Shown here piece by piece: positions 1 through 6,106 of a stretch of DNA of 6,370 nt. Each line of letters begins with the position of its first letter. The first letter of the stretch is position 1. The stretch comes from Legionellales bacterium (GTDB lineage Bacteria; Pseudomonadota; Gammaproteobacteria; Eutrophobiales; Eutrophobiaceae): positions 21,805-28,174 of the forward strand of contig PBJS01000008.1 of NCBI GenBank assembly GCA_002721165.1. The letters run 5' to 3'. The notes under the pieces are model-generated. The model was not told where the DNA came from, ran no database searches, and saw only the letters and a list, made by a program, of their open reading frames with translations. The translations under genes were made by a program, and so were the position numbers.

Positions 1-122
1 GGACTCGCCATATTTTCAGATGCGATTAACTCGATATGCTCTTCCTGACGACGTCTCTCTCCTTCCATTGCTTCAAAAAGTACATCATCAAAACCTTCAA
101 CTTTTACATTTTTACTAAACAT
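1..122 (-). CDS. glyA: Serine hydroxymethyltransferase, N-terminal 40 residues (cut by window edge)
   Basis: This PLP enzyme of the cytosol interconverts serine plus tetrahydrofolate with glycine plus 5,10-methylene-tetrahydrofolate, the main source of one-carbon units for purines, thymidylate and methionine. Only the first 40 codons plus two bases are present, running off the left edge. Translation from the ATG at 122 gives MFSKNVKVEGFDD, then RQEEHIELIASEN at residues 25-37. This signature aligns residue for residue with E. coli GlyA without gaps. Ser35, known in E. coli to contact the substrate carboxylate, is conserved. The residue after ASEN is Met (ENMASP), where E. coli and Pseudomonas have Tyr (ENYTSP). 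The start is supported by the matching N-terminal length and by GAGGAAG ending three bases upstream. The gene is divergent from the hpt gene across a long spacer. Identification is firm despite the short fragment. Confidence 0.93.
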   Translation of the reverse strand, partial: MFSKNVKVEGFDDVLFEAMEGERRRQEEHIELIASENMAS

Positions 123-125
123 AAT

Positions 126-132
126 CTTCCTC
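126..132 (-). promoter_or_regulatory. Shine-Dalgarno site of glyA
   Basis: On the minus strand GAGGAAG is followed by ATT and the ATG at 122-120. It is a strong purine-rich match to the anti-Shine-Dalgarno at normal spacing and fixes the glyA start. It is the clearest ribosome binding site in the window; hpt and mfd lack anything comparable. Confidence 0.8.
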
Positions 133-167
133 AAATAATTTTATTTTTTTATTAAGATAAATCATGA

Positions 168-183
168 AACATAACGTTTGCTG
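168..183 (-). promoter_or_regulatory. Candidate PurR-like operator upstream of glyA
   Basis: Read on the minus strand, the 16-mer is CAGCAAACGTTATGTT. The E. coli PurR consensus, from memory, is close to ACGCAAACGTTTNCNT. The left half GCAAAC and the central AACGTT match exactly; the right half departs at two positions, and the first base also differs. The site is 45 bases upstream of the glyA start codon. In E. coli glyA is a known member of the PurR regulon, which makes the location meaningful. The match is imperfect, the DNA is AT-rich, and no purR gene is visible here, so this is a candidate only. Confidence 0.35.
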
Positions 184-510
184 ACATTTTTAAAAAACTT
201 TCTATTTATTGGATTTTCAGCAGTTTACATTAACTAGCCCAAAAAGAGGCACGGATATTAACAAAACCTAACGCTGATTGCATTTTACGAAAAACTCTAA
301 AAATTTGTTTCGATTTTTATCCAAGTATATAGTCAAATAATATTATATATAGTATATATAAGGTACTGAAAAATATATAATTATTTAATTCATATGATTT
401 ATTTCAAAAAATCATTGAATTTCCTATTTTTTCGTCAAAAAAACTGACTAAAATGGGGTAGATTATCTAGCAACGTACTGTCCTATGTGTGTCGGAGGTG
501 TTGTACATAC

Positions 511-522
511 CTGACATGTCAG
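511..522. promoter_or_regulatory. Perfect 12-bp palindrome, candidate operator upstream of hpt
   Basis: CTGACATGTCAG is identical to its own reverse complement. It lies about 90 bases upstream of the hpt start codon and ends 20 bases before the only plausible -10-like hexamer (TATATT at 542). It could be a binding site for a dimeric repressor or activator. I do not recognise it as a LexA, MetJ, PurR or Fur site. Without a second copy or a conserved alignment, its function is only inferred. Confidence 0.3.
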
Positions 523-613
523 AAATTTACTAAAAATTGTGTATATTTTAAAAAATACTAGGACAACGACTACCTATATAAAAAATATTTAATCTAAGTT
601 GATAAAAAATAAT

Positions 614-1180
614 ATGATGATTGAGCAAAAGAAGTCTACTAAAAATCACAAAAAAGTTTTAAAGGATGCTAAGCTTTTATATAACAATATCGAAATTAAT
701 AAAATTATTGATGATATTGGTAAAGCTATTACAAATGAACTAGAGACAAGTAACCCCATAATAATGCCAGTGATGATTGGTGGTTTAATATTTGCCGGAC
801 AATTAATTCCAAAATTAGATTTTCCATTACAAATAGATTATGTGCATGCAACCCGCTACTCGGGTGATACTCATGGAGGGGAGTTAAACTGGTTAAAAAA
901 ACCTAATAAATCTCTATCGAATGAAACAATTTTATTAATTGACGATATACTTGATGAAGGTATTACATTATCTGAAATTATAAAATATTGTTACTCAAAA
1001 GGCGCAAAGAAAGTTTTTTCAGCTGTTCTTGTTGAAAAAATTCTAGACCACAAAAAACCTATTGAGAATATTGATTTTGTTGGTTTCACTGTTCCAAATA
1101 TTTATGTATTCGGATATGGAATGGATTATTACGAGTACCATAGAAATGCAGCTGGTATTTATGCTGTCGAAGAGTCATGA
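614..1180 (+). CDS. hpt: Hypoxanthine-guanine phosphoribosyltransferase (purine salvage)
   Basis: This cytosolic type I phosphoribosyltransferase would join hypoxanthine or guanine to PRPP to make IMP or GMP. Counting from the ATG at 614 (188 aa), the PRPP-binding signature is ILLIDDILDEGIT at residues 106-118, with the paired acidic residues intact. An upstream MIGGLIFAG loop lies at 54-62 and DYVHATRYSG at 75-84 covers the flexible-loop region. VFGYGMDYYEYHRN at 165-178 is the expected purine-side segment, and Lys142 (in LVEK) is the likely contact to the 6-oxo group. The sequence resembles the Hpt version that sits beside methylthioinosine phosphorylase in Xanthomonas. Start choice is uncertain: ATG at 614 or 617, or TTG at 599. 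None has a real Shine-Dalgarno, and ATG is preferred. The stop TGA overlaps the next gene's ATG, indicating translational coupling and shared transcription. Confidence 0.88.
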   Translation: MMIEQKKSTKNHKKVLKDAKLLYNNIEINKIIDDIGKAITNELETSNPIIMPVMIGGLIFAGQLIPKLDFPLQIDYVHATRYSGDTHGGELNWLKKPNKSLSNETILLIDDILDEGITLSEIIKYCYSKGAKKVFSAVLVEKILDHKKPIENIDFVGFTVPNIYVFGYGMDYYEYHRNAAGIYAVEES

Positions 1181-1917
1181 GTATAGCAATTATTGGTGGT
1201 AGTGGGCTTAGTCAATTACCTGAACTAGTAATCAAGGATGAAGTAAAATTAGACACGCCTTGGGGAAAACCATCTGCAACTATAATAATTGGTAAATTAA
1301 ATAAAATTGAAGTTATTTTTCTACCTCGACATGGAAATTCTCATTCAATACCTCCTCATAAAATAAATTATCGTGCAAATATATGGGCTTTAAATGAGAT
1401 GGCTATAAAAAAAATAATTAGTGTTAATGCTGTTGGAGGAATAACAAAATTAATGAATCCAAATAGCATTGTTGTCCCAGATCAAATAATTGATTACACA
1501 TACAATAGAGAACATACATTTTATGAGGAAGATAAAAACGATATAAAGCATATCGATTTTACGATGCCATATTCCGAAGTGTTGAGAAATCAATTAATCG
1601 AAGCCGCTCAGTCAATTAAACTTAAAATTTATAAAAAAGGTGTGTACGGAGTGACGCAAGGACCACGATTAGAATCGGCAGCAGAAATTTCTAAACTTGA
1701 GAAAGATGGTTGCAATATAGTTGGTATGACTGGAATGCCAGAAGCCGGCTTAGCAAAGGAGATTGGAATTGATTATGCCTGTTATAGTCTAGTTACAAAC
1801 TGGGCTGCTGGAAAATCTGATGAAAATATTACCATGGAAATGATTGAGAAAAATTTAGAGGACGGGCTTAAAAATATAAAACGATTAATTTTTGAAGTGA
1901 TAAAAAACTGTTCCTAG
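1177..1917 (+). CDS. mtnP: S-methyl-5'-thioinosine phosphorylase (MTAP/PNP family)
   Basis: A 246-residue family-2 nucleoside phosphorylase, predicted to cleave 5'-methylthioinosine with phosphate to hypoxanthine and 5-methylthioribose-1-phosphate. The phosphate-binding elements are IIGGSGL at 5-11, PRHG at 50-53 and NAVGGI at 84-89. Substrate elements are PPHKINYRANIWAL at 59-72, QGPRLES at 161-167, MTGMPEA at 184-190 and TNWAAG at 207-212. Human MTAP has TDYD where this protein has TNWA. Asn208 replaces the Asp that reads the 6-amino group of adenine, so a 6-oxopurine substrate is expected, as for P. aeruginosa PA3004, which this protein closely resembles. The start overlaps the hpt stop (ATGA) and is preceded by GAAGAG at good spacing. 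The neighbouring Hpt would recycle the hypoxanthine. An adenosine/methylthioadenosine deaminase, needed to make the substrate, is not in the window. Weak activity on inosine or methylthioadenosine remains possible. Confidence 0.87.
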   Translation: MSIAIIGGSGLSQLPELVIKDEVKLDTPWGKPSATIIIGKLNKIEVIFLPRHGNSHSIPPHKINYRANIWALNEMAIKKIISVNAVGGITKLMNPNSIVVPDQIIDYTYNREHTFYEEDKNDIKHIDFTMPYSEVLRNQLIEAAQSIKLKIYKKGVYGVTQGPRLESAAEISKLEKDGCNIVGMTGMPEAGLAKEIGIDYACYSLVTNWAAGKSDENITMEMIEKNLEDGLKNIKRLIFEVIKNCS

Positions 1918-1928
1918 GAATCATTCAG
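1902..1928 (-). terminator. Possible weak terminator at the convergent gene ends
   Basis: On the minus strand CTG (1928-1926), a five-base bulge, the palindrome TTCCTAGGAA (1920-1911) and CAG (1910-1908) are followed by six T (1907-1902). CTG and TTC can pair with GAA and CAG around a CTAG loop, giving a six-pair stem broken by the bulge, with a U-tract immediately after. It is placed correctly to end the pyrF-mfd-csiV transcript. The stem is short and AT-containing, so it may be inefficient or coincidental. No terminator is evident for the plus-strand operon. Confidence 0.25.
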
Positions 1929-2615
1929 TCGACTAACTTGTAAAATTACTCCATACAGTGGATTATCGAAATAATGTCTTTCATTTAATTTAATCTTTCG
2001 GGATTCTTTAAGTCCTATAATTAATTTCTCAGATTTTGTTTCAGAAAATTCAGTATCTTCCTTGATTATTGTATCTTCGACAAATAAATCCCGATAATAG
2101 TAAAGATTAAGATCAACATGCAAGAAAAAACCACTTCTAATCCTTATTGAGCCATCAATAATTTTATTTGGATTTTTAAAATCTTCAATAAACTCGGGCT
2201 CTATTAAATCTTCTTGATTATCGATCGATGATATTTCCTCTTCACTATCATCTTTCATGATATGAATATAACGAGATTGCTGACGTTTCGTCGCAGGTTG
2301 CTGCCATGATAAATGCATTAAAGGTCTGTACTCGCTAGACAATCTTAAAACCCGATACACGCCATTCATACGATTACTTTTTTCATCCATAATCATATAT
2401 GGAATTGGTTCTTGCCCTATTGTTGTTTCCTGATGCGAAGAGAGCTCAATTATATATGGAATAATTATAGGATCTTCATTGCTCCATTTTTCTTCATTAA
2501 TATTTGGATTGATTCTATCGAAAATAATAATTTCTACTTGATACCAATCTTCTGCTAAAACGCTTAATGATATAAGGAAAATCAGAGTTGCCAAAATATA
2601 CTTAATTTTTTTCAT
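1914..2615 (-). CDS. csiV: CsiV-family periplasmic peptidoglycan-binding protein
   Basis: A 233-residue exported protein. In Vibrio cholerae the family member CsiV binds peptidoglycan and helps the LpoA/PBP1A synthase; that role is carried over here by family only. Residues 1-21 form a classic signal peptide: MKKIK, a hydrophobic core (ILATLIFLISLSVL) and a likely cut after Ala21 before EDWYQVEIIIFDR, the typical mature start. Other family hallmarks are HLSWQQP (101-107), GSIRIRSGFFLHVDLNL (155-171) and the C-terminal HYFDNPLYGVILQV (214-227). A low-complexity acidic stretch (about 121-146, many Asp and Glu) separates the conserved parts. There is no lipobox cysteine and no further membrane segment. 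The start follows the mfd stop by seven bases with no close Shine-Dalgarno (GAGG lies 15 bases upstream inside mfd), suggesting coupled translation. Its stop overlaps the phosphorylase stop on the other strand. The csiV-mfd pairing matches the Pseudomonas arrangement. Confidence 0.8.
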   Translation of the reverse strand: MKKIKYILATLIFLISLSVLAEDWYQVEIIIFDRINPNINEEKWSNEDPIIIPYIIELSSHQETTIGQEPIPYMIMDEKSNRMNGVYRVLRLSSEYRPLMHLSWQQPATKRQQSRYIHIMKDDSEEEISSIDNQEDLIEPEFIEDFKNPNKIIDGSIRIRSGFFLHVDLNLYYYRDLFVEDTIIKEDTEFSETKSEKLIIGLKESRKIKLNERHYFDNPLYGVILQVSRLNDS

Positions 2616-2622
2616 ACTAATA

Positions 2623-5600
2623 TCATGCCGCCTCTTTTAAAACTATTTCATCAAGAAAATATTCTAAAAATTCTATTCTAGACTCTTTTTCAGTTAATTC
2701 CTTGCTTATCCTGATTTTATCCTGGCCATCTAGTTTATAATTTTCAGGATTTGATTCTATAATCTCTAGAATACGAGTCGTATCAATATTTGAATTTTCA
2801 TGAAAATAAATCCTCCCACCTTGTACTCCAAGATCAATTTTACGAATCCCTAATAAATATGCTTTTTGTTTTAATTTTGCTATATCAAATAAATTATCAA
2901 CCGCCTCAGGTAAAGCACCAAAACGGTCAATCATTTCTTCTTTTATATCATTTAAATCAGATTCGTCATTGACGCTTGCTATACGTTTATACATTATCAA
3001 ACGCATATGAACGTCCGGCAAAAAAACTTCTGGTATTAATGCAGGAATATGCAAATCTATTTCAGTTCTTCGGGTTAAAGGTTGATCTAAATCCAGCATA
3101 TTGTTGTCTTTCATTGCTTGCACTGCTCTATCAAGTAATTGCATATAAAGAGCAAAACCAATCTCTTGTATATGACCGCTTTGGCCTTCACCGAGAATTT
3201 CACCAGCACCCCTTATCTCCAGGTCATGAGTCGCAAGTGTAAACCCTATACCTAACTCTTCCAATGCTTCTATTGCTTTGAGCCTTTTTATTGCATCTTT
3301 AGTCATAACCTTTCGTTCTGGAACCATTAAATATGCATAAGCACGATGATGAGAACGCCCTACTCTGCCTCGTAACTGATAAAGTTGCGCAAGACCAAAT
3401 TTATCTGCTCGGTCGATTATAATAGTATTTGCAGTTGGAATATCAATCCCGGTTTCAATAATAGTTGTACAAACCAAAACATTAAAGCGCCGATGATAAA
3501 AATCTAACATTACTGATTCAAGTTGCTTCTCCGGCATTTTGCCATGAGCAAATTGCACACGAACTTCAGGTAGAAGACTATTTATTTTTTTTGCTACCTC
3601 ATTAATTGTTCTTATATTATTGTGTAAATAAAAAACTTGGCCACCGCGTTTAATTTCTCGTAAGATTGCTTCTTTTAAAAGGTGATCACTCTTTTCACTT
3701 ACAAAAGTTTTCACTGCAAGTCTTCGAGATGGTGGTGTTACGATAATAGAAAGCTCTCTTAAATCTGAAAGAGCCATATTCAATGTTCTGGGTATTGGTG
3801 TCGCTGTTAATGTCAACAAGTCAACTTGTGAACGCAGTGATTTAATTTTCTCTTTTTGGCGTACTCCATAGCGATGTTCTTCATCTATAATAATAAGACC
3901 AAGATTTTTAAAAATAATATCATCTTGTAATAATTTATGTGTTCCTATAACAATATCGGCTCTTCCATTTTTCATAGATGATAAAACTAAATCTTGCTCT
4001 TTTTTTGTCCGAAATCTAGATAAAAGGTCAATTTTTATAGGCCAATCAGCAAAGCGATCACAAAAATTTTTATAATGCTGTTGCGCTAGAAGAGTTGTCG
4101 GGACTAACAAGGCGGCTTGCTTTCCATTCTGAACAGCAATAAAAGCTGCCCGCATTGCTACTTCAGTCTTACCAAAACCTGAATCTCCACAGACAAGCCT
4201 ATCCATTGGTTGAGTACTAAGCAAATCATTGATCATTGAATTTATTGCTTCCTGTTGCCCTGGAGTTTCTTCAAATGGAAAACTTTGTATGAATGAATAA
4301 TATTCGTTTTGATCTAATGTGTAAGGTTCTCTTTTTTTTGCTGCGCGTAGCGCTTGCAACTCTAATAATTCGGCAGCAACATCATAAACTTTTTCAGCAG
4401 CTTTACGCTTTACCTTTGACCACTGTCCAGTTCCTAACCTATGTAATGGTGCATTTTCTGGGTCAACCCCTGTATAACGCGAAATTAAATCAAGTGCTGA
4501 AACAGGCACATATAGTTTATCGTTATCAGCATATTCAAGATGAATGAATTCACATAGTACTCCTTCTATATCAATATTAATCAAACCACGATAACGACCA
4601 ACGCCGTGTTCCTCGTGTACAACTGGTGCACCTACTCTTAATTCAGTTAAATTACGAACTATGGAATCAACATCTAATCTTTGGCGTCTGCGTAAACGTC
4701 TTTGCATGGCTCGTTCACCAAATAACTGTGCCTCTGTTATAACGGCAATATTCGATTTATTAAGAATCAAACCACTTTCAATCGGCATAATTGTTATACC
4801 GAATTTAATCCCACTTTTTAAAAAACTTACCCAATCTTCTATTATTAATGGCTTATTATCTCCCTTGAATAACTGACTAATAATTTCAAGTCGTCCTTTC
4901 GTTTCCGCAGCAACAAGAACACGGCCTTTAAATTCATTTAAAAATTGAGTAAGTAGCTTAGTAGGTTCTTTTGAACGTGCATCCACTGGTACATTCATAG
5001 GCATACTTGAGTCGTATTCAATAAAATTTAAATCCGAGTCCATTTTTAGATTATTTATATGAATTTGAGTAAATTTTTTAGAAATATTATCTAAATCATC
5101 TACATCTAAGAAAATTTTATCTGGCGATAAAATTGGTCTTTCACTATTCTGTGATTCTTGTTGGTATCTCGAAGCAATATCTTCTAAAAATGATTCTGCA
5201 GCTGCGTCAACTTCTTCATCAAATACTAACATCGCATTATCATCGATATAATCAAAAAAAGTACTGGTCTCTTTGTAAAATAAGGGTAGATAATATTCTA
5301 TTCCAGCAGGCGCAAGTGAATGACTCACATCTCTATAAATTGGATACTGATTGGGATTACCTTGAAAACATGTCCGCCAATTTTCACGAAAACGAGCAAT
5401 ATTTTCATCTGCTAATGAAATTTCTCTTGCTGGTAATATACGAAGATAGTCAATTTTTTCGATAGACCGTTGTGTTTCTGGGTCAAATAAACGAATACTG
5501 TCGATTTCATTATCAAGCAAATCTACTCTAAATGGCTTGTTTTTACCCATTGGATAAATGTCTATTAAAGAACCTCTGATACAAACTTCGCCATGCTCTG

Positions 5601-6096
5601 TAACATGACTCACGAAGTTATATCCCTGTCTTATCAATCTTTTTCTGAAATCATCCAAGTTAATTTTTTGCCCTAGATCTAATGAAAAGGCATTTTTTAA
5701 GAGGTGATCTATTGGTAATAAACGATGCATTAATGTCGTTATTGGCACAACCACAATACCACTTGATAAATTAGTCAACTCATATAATGTTTTTAAACGC
5801 TCGGATAAAATATCCTGATAGGGTGAATAAATATCATAGGGTAAGGTTTCCCAATCTGGGAAAAATTTAATCGGTGTTTCTTCTGTATTTTTTACGAACT
5901 GTTGAAGTTCGTTAGCTAAATTAACAGCACTTAAAACATCTTTAGTAATAACTACTACGGGATTCTTCATTTGAGAAGATGTATTAGCAATTATTAAAGA
6001 TTTTGCACTACCATATAACCTCGACCAATATGATTTTTTTTCGCTTTCTATTGGTAATTTTGGAGCTAGAACACTCTGTCTACTTAATACAGACAC
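2623..6096 (-). CDS. mfd: Transcription-repair coupling factor Mfd, complete
   Basis: This cytosolic DNA translocase removes RNA polymerase stalled at lesions and recruits UvrA for nucleotide excision repair. At 1157 aa it matches the E. coli length (1148). The order is: UvrB-like N-terminal modules (about 1-350, with DWETLPYD 81-88 and HGEVCIRGSLIDIYPMG 168-184), a poorly conserved middle, the RNA polymerase-interacting domain (about 488-545, VGAPVVHEEHGVGRYRG), the RecG-like motor (about 600-970) and the C-terminal autoinhibitory module. Motor motifs are FPFEETPGQQ 606-615, Walker A GDSGFGKT 637-644, DEEH 738-741, TATPIPR 764-770, IETGIDIP 880-887, QLRGRVGR 907-914 and the translocation motif HDLEIRGAGE 957-966. 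Two positions differ from usual: Ser639 for Val in Walker A, and Leu194 for the UvrA-contacting Phe. The start is GTG at 6096, ten bases after the pyrF stop, with no clear Shine-Dalgarno. An in-frame stop six codons upstream and N-terminal similarity to Pseudomonas Mfd support it. Confidence 0.97.
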   Translation of the reverse strand: MSVLSRQSVLAPKLPIESEKKSYWSRLYGSAKSLIIANTSSQMKNPVVVITKDVLSAVNLANELQQFVKNTEETPIKFFPDWETLPYDIYSPYQDILSERLKTLYELTNLSSGIVVVPITTLMHRLLPIDHLLKNAFSLDLGQKINLDDFRKRLIRQGYNFVSHVTEHGEVCIRGSLIDIYPMGKNKPFRVDLLDNEIDSIRLFDPETQRSIEKIDYLRILPAREISLADENIARFRENWRTCFQGNPNQYPIYRDVSHSLAPAGIEYYLPLFYKETSTFFDYIDDNAMLVFDEEVDAAAESFLEDIASRYQQESQNSERPILSPDKIFLDVDDLDNISKKFTQIHINNLKMDSDLNFIEYDSSMPMNVPVDARSKEPTKLLTQFLNEFKGRVLVAAETKGRLEIISQLFKGDNKPLIIEDWVSFLKSGIKFGITIMPIESGLILNKSNIAVITEAQLFGERAMQRRLRRRQRLDVDSIVRNLTELRVGAPVVHEEHGVGRYRGLINIDIEGVLCEFIHLEYADNDKLYVPVSALDLISRYTGVDPENAPLHRLGTGQWSKVKRKAAEKVYDVAAELLELQALRAAKKREPYTLDQNEYYSFIQSFPFEETPGQQEAINSMINDLLSTQPMDRLVCGDSGFGKTEVAMRAAFIAVQNGKQAALLVPTTLLAQQHYKNFCDRFADWPIKIDLLSRFRTKKEQDLVLSSMKNGRADIVIGTHKLLQDDIIFKNLGLIIIDEEHRYGVRQKEKIKSLRSQVDLLTLTATPIPRTLNMALSDLRELSIIVTPPSRRLAVKTFVSEKSDHLLKEAILREIKRGGQVFYLHNNIRTINEVAKKINSLLPEVRVQFAHGKMPEKQLESVMLDFYHRRFNVLVCTTIIETGIDIPTANTIIIDRADKFGLAQLYQLRGRVGRSHHRAYAYLMVPERKVMTKDAIKRLKAIEALEELGIGFTLATHDLEIRGAGEILGEGQSGHIQEIGFALYMQLLDRAVQAMKDNNMLDLDQPLTRRTEIDLHIPALIPEVFLPDVHMRLIMYKRIASVNDESDLNDIKEEMIDRFGALPEAVDNLFDIAKLKQKAYLLGIRKIDLGVQGGRIYFHENSNIDTTRILEIIESNPENYKLDGQDKIRISKELTEKESRIEFLEYFLDEIVLKEAA

Positions 6097-6106
6097 GATA
6101 AAAACA

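Larger units (their letters stand above)
123..613. other. Divergent intergenic region between glyA and hpt
   Basis: About 490 bases with no supportable gene; the longest open frames are trivial (for example 17 codons from an ATG at 394). Most is very AT-rich, with alternating TA runs at 341-360 and 371-380. It must hold the promoters for both flanking genes, but I could not find a convincing -35/-10 pair for either. The best weak candidates are TATAAT at 347-342 on the minus strand, 17 bases from a poor TTCAGT at 370-365, and TATATT at 542-547 on the plus strand without a good -35. A less AT-rich island at about 451-522 contains an imperfect hairpin: TGTC 479-482 with GACA 513-516, and TATGT 484-488 with ACATA 505-509. 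A perfect palindrome overlaps its right arm. A structured 5' leader or a small RNA is possible but unproven. Confidence 0.6.

Noticed and set aside
288..320. Terminator-like element on the plus strand (CGAAAAAC paired with GTTTCG, then ATTTTTAT)
   Set aside because: The stem is short, AT-rich and needs a two-base bulge. No plus-strand gene lies upstream for it to terminate, and such runs are expected by chance here.
341..380. TA-rich alternating runs as an origin or repeat array
   Set aside because: They are simple AT-rich sequence without repeat units, DnaA boxes or flanking replication genes.
427..443. T6-CGTC-A7 inverted repeat as a regulatory hairpin
   Set aside because: A pure A/T stem of this length is weak and common in such AT-rich spacer DNA.
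599..613. TTG start for hpt giving five extra residues (MIKNN)
   Set aside because: There is no Shine-Dalgarno before the TTG, and two ATG codons follow at 614 and 617. An ATG start is more likely, though not proven.
2790..3242. Two plus-strand open frames (60 and 88 codons) opposite mfd
   Set aside because: They lie wholly inside the well-conserved mfd C-terminal half, on the opposite strand. They have no recognisable domains and no ribosome binding sites.
4293..5465. Three further plus-strand open frames (71-110 codons) opposite mfd
   Set aside because: They are antisense shadows of the conserved mfd frame. Their translations look like low-complexity mirror products with no family resemblance.
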